Source: Jiulongibacter sp024742395 (GTDB taxonomy: Bacteria > Bacteroidota > Bacteroidia > Cytophagales > Spirosomataceae). Taken from it: a DNA stretch of 64,000 nucleotides. A model generated the notes under the pieces. It did no database searches and was not told the origin of the DNA. It saw only the letters and a list, made by a program, of their open reading frames with translations. The position numbers were made by a program, and so were the translations under genes. Position 1 is the stretch's first letter, and every line of letters begins with the position of its first letter. Positions 8,829 to 17,419 of the stretch are shown here, in pieces. Location of the stretch: assembly GCA_965249455.1 (NCBI GenBank), contig OZ252236.1, positions 4,836,001-4,900,000 on the forward strand, read 5' to 3'.

Positions 8829-9750
8829 GGGTTTCCTGATCTAACATGAGCTTTATAAATACATCTTCTATGTTTGGGGCTATTCTTGAAAAACTAAGAC
8901 CTTCAAAGCCTTTATCTTTCAAATATGCCTTAAATTCTGTTTCGCCTTCCAGATCATTTTTTAGCACCACATGATTCTCTTCGCCAAATGCATAACAACT
9001 TACCGTTTCTTCATAGGCCCTTACCTCCTGAATTAATCTGTACCTATCCTTTGCTCTGATGGCAAACAAAGGCCTTTCATGCTTTTTTAAAATAGCGGGG
9101 AGAGTGTCTTTTTCCAGAATCTCACCCTTCTGTATTAATGCAATTCTGTCACAGCGGGAAGCTTCATCCATGTAAGGCGTAGAAACCACGATGGTAATTC
9201 CTTTCTTTTTCAGAAGGTCCAGCATGTCCCAAAATTCCTTTCGCGAAACCGGATCAACACCCGTAGTAGGCTCATCTAAAAAAAGTACTTTTGGTTCATG
9301 AACCAGAGCACAGCACAAAGCCAATTTCTGCTTCATACCCCCTGAAAGCTTACCTGCCAACCTGTGCTTGAATGGCTCTAACTGCACATAAATGTCTTTA
9401 ATGAGGTGATAATTTTCTGCTACTGTAGTATTAAAAACTGTGGCAAAGAAATTCAAATTCTCTTCTACACTAAGATCCTGGTACAATGAGAACCTTCCGG
9501 GCATATATCCTACTATTTTCCTTATATCCCAAAGATCAGTTACGATATCAAAACCAGCTACAGTAGCCGAACCTTCATCAGGTACCAGCAGTGTGGTAAG
9601 TAGTCTGAATAGAGTCGTTTTTCCGGCTCCATCTGGACCAATAAGCCCAAAAAGCTCACCTGAAGCTACCTCAAACTCTATATTCTTTAGGGCTTGAACG
9701 GTACCTTTTTCGTAGGTTTTACTGATATTTCTTACCTTAACCTCTGCCAT
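8821..9750 (-). CDS. ABC transporter ATP-binding protein, YbhF N-half-like
   Basis: ATPase of 309 residues: Walker A GPDGAGKT (38-45), canonical signature LSGGMKQK, Walker B VLFLDEPTTGVDP, then a C-terminal extension of about 75 residues (ERPLFAIRAKDRYR onward) of the kind found in DrrA/YbhF ATPases. The start ATG overlaps the HlyD stop as TAATG, a translational-coupling arrangement. It works with the second ATPase and the two permeases. The intact signature here and the altered one in its partner suggest unequal ATP sites; this is inference. Confidence 0.9.
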   Translation of the reverse strand: MAEVKVRNISKTYEKGTVQALKNIEFEVASGELFGLIGPDGAGKTTLFRLLTTLLVPDEGSATVAGFDIVTDLWDIRKIVGYMPGRFSLYQDLSVEENLNFFATVFNTTVAENYHLIKDIYVQLEPFKHRLAGKLSGGMKQKLALCCALVHEPKVLFLDEPTTGVDPVSRKEFWDMLDLLKKKGITIVVSTPYMDEASRCDRIALIQKGEILEKDTLPAILKKHERPLFAIRAKDRYRLIQEVRAYEETVSCYAFGEENHVVLKNDLEGETEFKAYLKDKGFEGLSFSRIAPNIEDVFIKLMLDQETHA

Positions 9751-10727
9751 TAAAGTTTTACTTCTCCGTACATTCCGATTTTTAGAAAACCATCATTTCT
9801 GACACTGATTTTTGTAGCGTAAACCAGATTGGCTCTTTCATCTTTGGTCTGAATAGTTTTAGGGGTAAACTCCGCCTTATCTGAGATCCACTCCACTTTT
9901 CCTGGCAATTCTTTGTATCCCTCTTCACCATTATCCACAAACACCTTTACTTCCTGCCCTACCTTCAGGCTGGCCAACTGGCTGTTAGTGATATAAGCTC
10001 TTAACTTAAGTTCTCTCATATCAGCTACTTTATAAAGGGCCTTACCTTGACCAGTTATTTCGTTTTGCTCCGCATACTTCAATAATACCGTTCCCGCTAC
10101 CGGATTCACAATCTGGCATTTACCAATCATATTATCCATTTGAGCTATTCTTTCCTCCAGCGGCTTTCGTTCGCTCAAAACGGCACGGTTTCCAATAGCA
10201 ATCTGTTGTTCAGCAGACTTAATTTGCTGTAAGGTTACGTTTAGCTGGCTTTCGGCGGCTTCAATTTGTTTTTTCAGAACATCCACATTTCCTGTTATAT
10301 CATCTAACTGTTTCTGTGGAACGGCCTCCGCATTCACTAACCTCTGCAATCTGCCTTGCTCCTTTAATAAAACGGCCAACTGTTCCTTCTGAACGGCCAG
10401 CTGCTTCCTTTGAGAATTGTGCTGCTCCTTTAAAACCTGAACTTGTGGACCTGCAGAATTTTGCTTTGCAGCCAGAGCCTCAACACTGGCTGCAACCTGT
10501 GCCTTTTGTAAACTCAAGTTCTCACAATCAATCATACCCACAGTTTGTCCTGCCGCCAGAGACATGCCTTCTTCAAGCTCAAAAGCAACTATTTTACCGT
10601 TGGCCTCCGAAGAAACAATCACCTCACTGGCTTCAAAAACGCCTGAAGCATCAAACTCCTGATCATTGCCATTGCAGGCAGATAGAAGTACAGCTATAGC
10701 TCCTAATTGAATAAAATATCTTTTCAT
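9750..10727 (-). CDS. HlyD/YbhG-like periplasmic adaptor lipoprotein
   Basis: Membrane-fusion protein of about 325 residues linking the ABC permeases to the TolC-like channel. I prefer the ATG at 10727, because it puts MKRYFIQLGAIAVLLSAC directly at the N-terminus as a lipoprotein signal (lipobox LLSAC); an in-frame extension to 10760 would bury it. After the lipoyl half-motif (ASGVFEASEVIVSSEANGKI) comes a long coiled coil of about 110 residues rich in Gln and Leu. The second lipoyl/barrel half is at NPVAGTVLLKYAEQNE. It stands third in the operon, after tetR and tolC. Confidence 0.9.
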   Translation of the reverse strand: MKRYFIQLGAIAVLLSACNGNDQEFDASGVFEASEVIVSSEANGKIVAFELEEGMSLAAGQTVGMIDCENLSLQKAQVAASVEALAAKQNSAGPQVQVLKEQHNSQRKQLAVQKEQLAVLLKEQGRLQRLVNAEAVPQKQLDDITGNVDVLKKQIEAAESQLNVTLQQIKSAEQQIAIGNRAVLSERKPLEERIAQMDNMIGKCQIVNPVAGTVLLKYAEQNEITGQGKALYKVADMRELKLRAYITNSQLASLKVGQEVKVFVDNGEEGYKELPGKVEWISDKAEFTPKTIQTKDERANLVYATKISVRNDGFLKIGMYGEVKL

Positions 10728-10839
10728 CTGTGTATTTTTAAATATTTTCAAAGGTCGCATACCGTTGCCCGAAAGTTCATTTTGATTTTTTTAGGGGTAA
10801 ACTGTATGCTCATTTCATCTTTGTTAAAAACTATGTCTA

Positions 10840-12099
10840 CTACTGCCCTAAAAGCAGTTTTATATTTCTTTGAGTTTGTAATAATTGAACCTCGTGAATA
10901 ATCTTCGACTTCTTAGCCAGATCTTCCTGGTCTAACTTTTCCAGATAATCTGTGGCAGTTACTATCCCATTTTCAAGCTGAGCATCTGCCACCATTCTTA
11001 TCTGCTCACGAATGGCAATTAATTGATCATCGCTTTCTATGAGACCTTCCAGACGTTCAAGTTCTTTTTGCTGAGTAGCCAGCTGAACATTAGAGGCCAA
11101 CAGAAAACTTTGTTTCTGTTTCTCCAGCCTCAAAGCATTCACTTTAAGCTGCTGCAAATCATTGGTCAGACCACCGTTATATAAATAGCTTAACGGAATT
11201 TTCAACTGTACTCCACCTATCAAATAAGGGGAGAAATCACGAGCTAAAAAGTTTAAACCCGGGCGACCGTAACCACCGGTCCCAAAAAGTACCAGCTTTG
11301 GTAAATTCTTTGCTTTTATTAATTTTTCTGATGCAATAAGAGCATTTTGCTGAGCACTTAAAAAAGACAATTCCGGTCTGGTGTTGTTCGCAAATTCAAC
11401 CATCGGATTTACCGGGGTTTCGAATTCTTCAATTGGCGAAATGTTTTGACCAGTCAATAAATAAATCCCTTCCAATGCTGCCTCCTTTTTCTTTTCAATC
11501 TCGGCGAACTGCTGCTGAAGTTCAATTTTTTTGGCCATTATGGCTAAAAGATCACTTTTAACTGCCACACCATTATCAACCGCCGCCTGAAGTGTGTTCA
11601 TTTTTTTGTTTATTTCAGCCAATAAAACCTGAACATTCGCTTTTTGCTTATCAGCAAACAGAACTCCAAAATAAAGCTGAGTAAGCTGTTCTTCTATTTT
11701 ATATATATCTGTATTTAATCTGGCCTTTTCTACCTCTCCATTGCTTTTAGCCATTGCCTTTTGGGCAGAGGTGAGTCCACCATCCCAAAGATTCTGCTGC
11801 ACATCGAGTGTTAGCTTATATTGGTCTTTTGGCGGGGGCAAAATAGAAACGCCCGGCAGGGATATATCTATAGAAGTCACTTCAGACTGCCAGGTAGCCT
11901 GACCTCCCAATGACGATTGTGGCAAATAGGCACCAGCCAGCTGTTTAACTTGTAAATCAGTTAATTCTTCTATCAGAGCTAGTTGCTGACTTTGTGGGTG
12001 ATGATCTTTGGCTCTAGCTATTAGCTCATCCAAACTCACCCCCTGCCCAAAAGACAAAGAAGCTGCTAAAACGAAAGTCAATGAAAGTATTTTTTTCAT
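10840..12099 (-). CDS. TolC-family outer-membrane efflux protein
   Basis: Outer-membrane channel of 419 residues with a signal peptide (MKKILSLTFVLAASLSFGQ) and two OEP repeats made of long helices (for example residues 30-230 and 240-415). Shorter than E. coli TolC after signal removal but normal for Bacteroidota. It lies one base downstream of the TetR gene and about 110 bases before the adaptor start; no terminator is visible in that spacer. Having a dedicated TolC inside an ABC-2 export operon makes the set a self-contained tripartite pump. Confidence 0.88.
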   Translation of the reverse strand: MKKILSLTFVLAASLSFGQGVSLDELIARAKDHHPQSQQLALIEELTDLQVKQLAGAYLPQSSLGGQATWQSEVTSIDISLPGVSILPPPKDQYKLTLDVQQNLWDGGLTSAQKAMAKSNGEVEKARLNTDIYKIEEQLTQLYFGVLFADKQKANVQVLLAEINKKMNTLQAAVDNGVAVKSDLLAIMAKKIELQQQFAEIEKKKEAALEGIYLLTGQNISPIEEFETPVNPMVEFANNTRPELSFLSAQQNALIASEKLIKAKNLPKLVLFGTGGYGRPGLNFLARDFSPYLIGGVQLKIPLSYLYNGGLTNDLQQLKVNALRLEKQKQSFLLASNVQLATQQKELERLEGLIESDDQLIAIREQIRMVADAQLENGIVTATDYLEKLDQEDLAKKSKIIHEVQLLQTQRNIKLLLGQ

Positions 12100-12100
12100 C

Positions 12101-12709
12101 TTAATCTACTTTGAGAATCTTAGAAACATAGAGCTGAACTTCCTGAATACGAGCCTCCATGAGCTCAAAAAATTCATCTCCCTGTATTTTAAAAACGTGA
12201 TTTAATATCGGCCTGCCCAAATATGGAAACACACACATTCCAATAACAGACAAGGCCAATTGCAGAGGATTTATTTCTGCCACTTTGCCCTCCTGAAAAT
12301 CTTTGAAATAAGAAGTAAAAAGGTTCTGAGCCAAAGAGGCCTTAAGTGGTAACTTATCAATAAAAACCTCCTGCCCTTTTCTGTTTATCGTGGTTATTAT
12401 AAAGATGGGAATGTATGGATGCTGATTAATGAAATGAATATACTTCTCAATAAAGGAATGAATCTTCTGTTCAAATGAATTCTCTTGAGCAAATATCTCA
12501 TTCACTTCAGGAAAAAAGTACCGTGCCTTTTCTTCAAAAATGCGTTCAAAAAGCAGGTCTTTAGAGCGAAAGTAATAATGCAGCATGGCTTTATTGATTT
12601 CTGCCTTATTCGCAATTTCCTGCATTCTGGCTCCATCAAAACCAGACTGCAAAAACACCTCTTCTGCAGCTGCTAGAATTTTCTCTTCTGTGGTTTGCTC
12701 CGTCCCCAA
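12101..12709 (-). CDS. TetR-family repressor of the export operon
   Basis: Repressor of 202 residues. The N-terminal helix-turn-helix (residues about 10-55: TEEKILAAAEEVFLQSGFDG, then MLHYYFRSKDLLFERIF) is typical. The C-terminal ligand domain (about 75-200) is the CecR/YttP type. It heads the operon it presumably controls. The start was chosen at the first ATG, preceded by a promoter and a perfect palindrome at 12739-12754. Autorepression plus derepression by the exported compound is the standard model for the family; the ligand is unknown. Confidence 0.9.
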   Translation of the reverse strand: MGTEQTTEEKILAAAEEVFLQSGFDGARMQEIANKAEINKAMLHYYFRSKDLLFERIFEEKARYFFPEVNEIFAQENSFEQKIHSFIEKYIHFINQHPYIPIFIITTINRKGQEVFIDKLPLKASLAQNLFTSYFKDFQEGKVAEINPLQLALSVIGMCVFPYLGRPILNHVFKIQGDEFFELMEARIQEVQLYVSKILKVD

Positions 12710-12738
12710 CTTTTAACTATTTAGTTTTACTTTTTGGT

Positions 12739-12754
12739 TTAACCATTTGGTTAA
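12739..12754. promoter_or_regulatory. Probable TetR operator
   Basis: The perfect inverted repeat TTAACCA-TT-TGGTTAA lies 30 bases upstream of the tetR start. A half-site (TTGGTTTAACC) overlaps its downstream side. Its place right at the predicted transcription start fits autorepression. That TetR binds here is inference. Confidence 0.65.
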
Positions 12755-12761
12755 TACTATG

Positions 12762-12794
12762 CAAACGTAGTTCTAAATTGTAGAAGTATCCAAA
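12762..12794 (-). promoter_or_regulatory. Promoter of the tetR-tolC-hlyD-ABC operon
   Basis: On the minus strand a TTTG (12791-12794) and TACGTTTG (12762-12769) are 21 bases apart and match the Bacteroidota -33/-7 consensus well. The predicted transcript start, near 12755, falls at the edge of the palindromic operator. Confidence 0.65.
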
Positions 12795-12909
12795 TTTTTC
12801 ATGTTTTTTTTTGAAGTAACCTTTTGAAATTCTGCAGTACACCTCCTACCCACGGCAAGGTACTTTGATCTAATGATCAACTAGTTGTGTCTCGAAAATA
12901 GCATTTACT

Positions 12910-13287
12910 TTACAACGCCGTTAAAACATAGCTCTTGATCTTTTGAATTTTCTTTGATCCTGCACTTTTGAATTCATAAACATCACAGAATTCAAAACGA
13001 TTACCCTTAGAATCTATGAACAAACCATTTGCGGCAGCAGTTTTCCCATGTGTAATAATATTATAAAGCTCCATCGAAGCCAATGGGCTATCTTTTAAAG
13101 TTTTGGCCATTCTTTCAAAAGACATTTTACCCGTCACTATTTTGTCCGCTACCATGTCCCATATGATGTCTTCCTCTACCATATCCAGTAAGGAAGAGAA
13201 ATTGCCGTTCAGAAAAGCCTCATTAAAGGCTATAACTAATTGAGCTTTGGGAGAATTTCCACAATTACCAGGAAGGATTAAACGCAT
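12910..13287 (-). CDS. NTF2/SnoaL-like protein
   Basis: Small protein of 125 residues with the SnoaL/NTF2 cone fold pattern: an N-terminal helix (KAQLVIAFNEAFLNGN), the turn DMVEEDIIWDMVADKIVTG, then four strands including GLFIDSKGNRFEFCDVYEF. The family binds small hydrophobic ligands or acts as an enzyme; no specific reaction can be assigned. It has no signal peptide. It lies 59 bases after the GyrI-like gene on the same strand and may be co-transcribed with it. Confidence 0.75.
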   Translation of the reverse strand: MRLILPGNCGNSPKAQLVIAFNEAFLNGNFSSLLDMVEEDIIWDMVADKIVTGKMSFERMAKTLKDSPLASMELYNIITHGKTAAANGLFIDSKGNRFEFCDVYEFKSAGSKKIQKIKSYVLTAL

Positions 13288-13346
13288 ATTTTCAATTGCT
13301 TTGATTTAACAGAGAATGAGGATTGAGAAATAGACAAATGAGTCAC

Positions 13347-13757
13347 TCATATTTTTAACATACACCAGACCTCATCTTTACTTAGGTACCACTCTACACC
13401 CAAGATATCTGATTCTGGCTTTTCTTCATCCAAAAGAAGCCGGAAAGCTTTACCTATGGTCGAAATATCCTCCATGTAGCCTGTTACTACTATGTATTTA
13501 TATTCACCCAAGGGAATGGTCATGCGAGGTAGCCCGTGTTTAGAAAACTCTCCCTTTACTATCTCCTGACTGGTGGCCCAATAGTCCATACCCCCGTCTG
13601 GTAAAGGTTTGGAAAGTCCAAGCTGCATACGTTGTGGATTAAAATCTGCTAAGGAATGCATATACTGAAAAGCGGGCTTTACACCCAAAGGGAAGCTTTC
13701 AGCTTTTTTGCAAAAAACCTCAATATCCTGATCGAAAAAATGTGTTCTAATTTCCAT
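13347..13757 (-). CDS. GyrI-like effector-binding domain protein
   Basis: Stand-alone protein of 136 residues resembling the GyrI-like/AraC effector-binding fold, with PRMTIPLGEYKYIVVTGYMEDI in the middle and the ending ESDILGVEWYLSKDEVWCMLKI. No DNA-binding domain is attached. Such proteins bind small cationic or hydrophobic ligands. It is separated from the VOC gene upstream by the repeat array, so whether it belongs to the same operon is unclear. Confidence 0.65.
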   Translation of the reverse strand: MEIRTHFFDQDIEVFCKKAESFPLGVKPAFQYMHSLADFNPQRMQLGLSKPLPDGGMDYWATSQEIVKGEFSKHGLPRMTIPLGEYKYIVVTGYMEDISTIGKAFRLLLDEEKPESDILGVEWYLSKDEVWCMLKI

Positions 13758-13813
13758 TGCTTAATGTTTAAATTTCTTCAAGAATTAGCCCCCTCCGCTC
13801 TATTCCCAGGTTC

Positions 13814-15127
13814 AAAATCCCCTCCCCGGAGGGATGGCAGCCTGAAGTAGGCGGCTGACGGGATGGGTAACACGGTGTTTCTACTCCTCCGCCGCCCCTC
13901 TCACTTTCTTATTTACACTTGCCAAAGTACAAGCTATATGGTTTATCTAGTTTCAGACTACAACTAAACCCACCCCGTCTTTCTCTCGACTGCGTCAGAG
14001 ATAAATCCACCCCTCCGAGGAGGGGAATCCTATTCAAAAACTCAAAATCCCCTCCCAGGAGGGGTGTCAGCCTGACATAGGCGGCTGACGGGGTGGGTAA
14101 CACCGTGATTCTACGCCTCGTCGCTCCTTTCACTTTCTTATTTACACTTGCCAAAGTACAAGCTATATGGTTTATCTAGTTTCAGACTACAACTAAACCC
14201 ACCCCGTCTTTCTCTCGACTGCGTCAGAGATAAATCCACCCCTCCGAGGAAAAGAATCCTATTCAAAAACTCAAAATCCCCTCCCAGGAGGGGTGTCAGC
14301 CTGACATAGGCGGCTGACGGGGTGGGTAACACCGTGTTTCTACGCCTCCGCCGCCCCTTTTACTTTCTTTTTTCCACTTGCCAAAGTACAAGCTATATGG
14401 TTTATCTAGTTTCAGACTACAACTAAACCCACCCCGTCTTTCTCTCGACTGCGTCAGAGATAAATCCACCCCTCCGAAGAGGGGAATCCTATTCGGCATT
14501 TCAAAAATCCCCTCCCTGGAGGGGTGGCAGCCTGACACAGGCGGCTGACGGGGTGGGTAACACGGTGTTTCTACGCTTCCGACGCCCCTCTCACTTTCTT
14601 ATTTACACTTGCCAAAGTACAAGCTATATAGTTTATCTGGTTTCAGACTCCAACTAAACCCACCCCGTCTTTCTCTCGACTGCGTCAGAGATAAATCCAC
14701 CCCTCCGAAGAGGGGAATCCTATTCGACAATTTTAAAATCCCTTTCTAACAGAAGAATCTTTTCGATGAAGTAAAAATCCCCTCCCGGGAGGGGTGGCAG
14801 CCTGACACAGGCGGCTGACGGGGTGGGTAACACGGTGTTTCTACGCCTCGTCGCCCCTTTTACTTTCTTTTTTCCACTTGCCAAAGTACAAGCTATATAG
14901 TTTATCTAGTTTCAGACTCCAACTAAACCCACCCCGTCTTTCTCTCGACTGCGTCAGAGATAAATCCACCCCTCCGAGGAGGGGAGTCCTATTCGACAAT
15001 TTAAAAATCCCTTTCTAACAGAAGAATCTTTTCGATGAAGTAAAAATCCCCTCCCGGGAGGGGTGGCAGCCTGACGTAGGCGGCTGACGGGGTGGGTAAC
15101 ACGGTGTTTCTACGCCTCAGCCGCCCT
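13814..15127. repeat. Tandem array of 230-270-bp palindromic repeat units
   Basis: Five full copies and one partial copy start at 13814, 14044, 14273, 14504, 14774 and 15043 (spacings 230, 229, 231, 270, 269). Each copy opens with a palindrome such as CCCCTCCCAGGAGGGG (14049-14064) and closes with a similar one such as CCCCTCCGAGGAGGGG (14010-14025). Inner arms GACGGGGTGGGT (14087-14098) and ACCCACCCCGTC (14197-14208) are reverse complements, so a unit can fold as a nested hairpin around a core of about 100 bases. The two long copies carry an extra segment of about 40 bases (TTCTAACAGAAGAATC region). The last copy runs into the 3' end of a VOC gene. No transposase is present. Open frames across it are repeats of one another and look spurious. 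Confidence 0.95.
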
Positions 15128-15973
15128 TTCTAAATCTTCAATAACAAACTTCTTCATTTTCATCATGGCGGCCATCACTCGTTGAACTTTTGCTTTATCA
15201 GCGTCTCCGGCAAGTTCCATAAATCGTTTTGGCACAATCTGCCATGAAACACCAAACGGATCTTTTAACCAGCCACATTGGCCTTCTGAACCACCATTAG
15301 CAATCAACCCTTGCCAGAAGTAATCTGTTTCCTCCTGATCTTTGGTATTAACTACAAAGGATATACCTTCATTGAAATCAAAATCATGTTCCCTTGGACC
15401 ATCCATCGCCATTAAAGGGAAATCAGCAATCTTAAAATGGGAAAACATAACATACCCTTCATTGTTGCCTTGTCCTTTTTCATATTTAACCAAAGCATAC
15501 TCTTCTGATGACTTAAATACAGATGAGTACAATTTCATTGCCTCTTCTGCCTTGCCATTCTTTTGATTCACAAAAAGCATTGATGGGGTAATCTTCTGAT
15601 GGTCATTGCCTGGTTCTCGTAAGGTCAGTTGCCAGCAAACACCATGTTTATCCTGAATAAAAGCATACTTTGGGCTCCATGCATATTCATCTAAGGCCAT
15701 CATCACCATGCCTTCTGCCTTTAGCTTCTTGTATTTTGTTTCTATTTCCTCTTCAGAATCACAAAGCACATAAAAAGAGATAGACGCGTTTGGTTTAAAA
15801 GCAGGGCCTCCATTCAGCCCAACCATAAAAAAACCATCTAACTCAAAAGAAACAGTCATGGCAGATTCATTGATAATAATAGAATTGTCAAAAACTGAGC
15901 AATAAAACTTGGCAGCTTGTGCCGCCTGATTATCAAACCAAATGAATGGATGTATTTTAGTTAAGTTATTCAT
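15110..15973 (-). CDS. Two-domain PhnB-type VOC family protein
   Basis: Protein of 287 residues made of two glyoxalase/VOC domains of the 3-demethylubiquinone methyltransferase-like (PhnB) type: domain 1 about residues 5-125 (IHPFIWFDNQAAQAAKFYCS; DKHGVCWQLT) and domain 2 about 130-255 (TPSMLFVNQ; DPFGVSWQIVP). PhnB-like domains often lack clear catalysis, and no reaction is assigned. The last codons (RAAEA and stop) lie inside the repeat array, so the C-terminus is partly repeat-encoded. The gene follows the DoxX-like gene by 27 bases in one operon. Confidence 0.85.
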   Translation of the reverse strand: MNNLTKIHPFIWFDNQAAQAAKFYCSVFDNSIIINESAMTVSFELDGFFMVGLNGGPAFKPNASISFYVLCDSEEEIETKYKKLKAEGMVMMALDEYAWSPKYAFIQDKHGVCWQLTLREPGNDHQKITPSMLFVNQKNGKAEEAMKLYSSVFKSSEEYALVKYEKGQGNNEGYVMFSHFKIADFPLMAMDGPREHDFDFNEGISFVVNTKDQEETDYFWQGLIANGGSEGQCGWLKDPFGVSWQIVPKRFMELAGDADKAKVQRVMAAMMKMKKFVIEDLERAAEA

Positions 15974-16000
15974 AGTGTAATAGCTTTTTTCAAGGTTTTA

Positions 16001-16393
16001 TTAAGTATTAAAAGGGAGTACTTTTCTCAATTGCGGGTTTCTGAGCCATATTCCGCCCCAGGCCAATATCCCCAGATATACAGGAAACAGCTGATGACTA
16101 AACAGTGGAGCATCCAGTCTGAAATGCGTAGCAATAGCCCCTCCAAGGTAGCCAGTTAAGAGAACGGCCCCAAGGACCGAAGTCTTGGGAATAATGTAAA
16201 GAATGGTAACAAGAAGCAAAATGATACCCATCTTCACAATGTGATGCTCCTGATAGCCTAACTCATTAACCGTGGTCTCAATCACCATTTCTGGCTTCAT
16301 AAACTTACCGACGATATCAAAGGCAAGAAAAAGTATGACCAGAGCACTCATTATGCGGCCGGCCCACATGCCTTTTTTCGAATAATTTTCCAT
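16001..16393 (-). CDS. DoxX-like membrane protein
   Basis: Small integral membrane protein of 130 residues with four hydrophobic helices (GRIMSALVILFLAFDIVGKF, IVKMGIILLLVTILYIIP, VLGAVLLTGYLGGAIATHF, LFPVYLGILAWGGIWL), the DoxX_2 pattern. The ATG at 16393 (MENYSKKG) fits relatives better than the one five codons upstream at 16408. The function of the family is not settled. It is in the middle of a four-gene operon with VOC and SRPBCC proteins, a combination common in Bacteroidota. Confidence 0.8.
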   Translation of the reverse strand: MENYSKKGMWAGRIMSALVILFLAFDIVGKFMKPEMVIETTVNELGYQEHHIVKMGIILLLVTILYIIPKTSVLGAVLLTGYLGGAIATHFRLDAPLFSHQLFPVYLGILAWGGIWLRNPQLRKVLPFNT

Positions 16394-16429
16394 AGTAAAC
16401 AAGATCATTTATTGAGTTAGCCTTTACAA

Positions 16430-16870
16430 TCATTTCGCTTTTTCAGAACAATTAAACATCCACTGCACACCAAACTTGTCGGTACAACTTCCGTAATAGT
16501 CGCCCCAGAACATATCTTGGAGCTCCATTGTTACTTCTCCACCTGCTGACAGTTCATCAAAAAGTCTTTTGGTTTCAATGCGTGAATCGGGCATAAGATT
16601 AATATGCACATTATTGCCTTTATTGACTTTAAAACCCATGTACTCCGGTGCGTCTGTCCCCATTAACTTGAAGCCAGCAATCAGAGGTAATTCTACGTGC
16701 ATGACTCCATTTTTTTGCTCTTCGGTAAGCTCAGGCATTCCTTCCTGAGGCGGCATATCTCCAAACCTGCCTATGGGTCCAACAAATTCAGTTTTGAACA
16801 CTTCTTTATAAAAAAGAAAGGCCTCTTCCGTATTATCCTGAAAATTGAGATAAACACTTACACTCGCCAT
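16430..16870 (-). CDS. PhnB-type VOC family protein
   Basis: Single VOC domain, 146 residues, opening with VSVYLNFQDNTEEAFLFYKEVF and closing with DKFGVQWMFNCS. It is paralogous to each half of the two-domain VOC protein two genes downstream. Metal-ligand positions cannot be confirmed by eye. The ATG is four bases after the stop of the SRPBCC gene, indicating tight coupling. Confidence 0.85.
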   Translation of the reverse strand: MASVSVYLNFQDNTEEAFLFYKEVFKTEFVGPIGRFGDMPPQEGMPELTEEQKNGVMHVELPLIAGFKLMGTDAPEYMGFKVNKGNNVHINLMPDSRIETKRLFDELSAGGEVTMELQDMFWGDYYGSCTDKFGVQWMFNCSEKAK

Positions 16871-16874
16871 AGTT

Positions 16875-17291
16875 TTAATTGTTTTCTGTGTATGTTTTGA
16901 AATTATTTAAAATTGATTGCCAACCCTGCTTTTGCAGTTCTATGGAATTCTCGTTCTCTGCATCAAACATCGTCTTTATACTGGTCTTACCATCCGTTTC
17001 TTCAAACTCTGTGATAGCCACACGACCATCTTCCATGGTATAAGCAATCTTTTGATGCTCAATGATTTCATCATAGATTACTGCAAAGTCAAAACCAAAA
17101 CTGCCGTCCTTGGCTTCCATTCTAGCCACATATTTACCACCTACTTTGAAATCGTTTGTAGCCCATGGACAGCACCAATCATCACTGCCAAAATTCCACC
17201 CAACAATGTGTTTAGGATTTGTCCAGTATTCCCATACTTTATCTGCCGGAGCAATTATTTCTGCCGAAATATTAATTCTTTCTTGTTTCAT
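16875..17291 (-). CDS. SRPBCC/AHSA1-like domain protein
   Basis: Protein of 138 residues with the START/Bet v1-like AHSA1 fold: INISAEIIAPADKVWEYWTNPKHIVGWNFG at the N-terminus, GGKYVARMEAKDGSFGFDF in the middle and a C-terminal amphipathic helix (QKQGWQSILNNFKTYTEN). Members bind hydrophobic ligands; no reaction is known. It is the first gene of the SRPBCC-VOC-DoxX-VOC operon, with a DJ-1/AraC regulator facing away 128 bases upstream. Confidence 0.85.
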   Translation of the reverse strand: MKQERINISAEIIAPADKVWEYWTNPKHIVGWNFGSDDWCCPWATNDFKVGGKYVARMEAKDGSFGFDFAVIYDEIIEHQKIAYTMEDGRVAITEFEETDGKTSIKTMFDAENENSIELQKQGWQSILNNFKTYTENN

Positions 17292-17419
17292 TGTTTTTCA
17301 ATTAGTTTTCAACAAATTTCATGTAAATAATTGAGAATCAGGAAGTGTAATTACGACCTACTTAGGGGTGGTTTGCGACTTGTTGTTTTTGTAAATTCGC
17401 CATACAATCTCTTAAACAT

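Noticed and set aside
13909..14538. Three 64-81-residue open frames inside the repeat array
   Set aside because: They are copies of one another read through non-coding repeats (SLTQSRERRGG type strings recur in every unit) and cannot be real genes.
13814..15127. CRISPR array or rRNA-like repeats
   Set aside because: Repeat period is 230-270 bp with nearly identical interiors and no short repeat plus unique spacer pattern; no cas genes are nearby.
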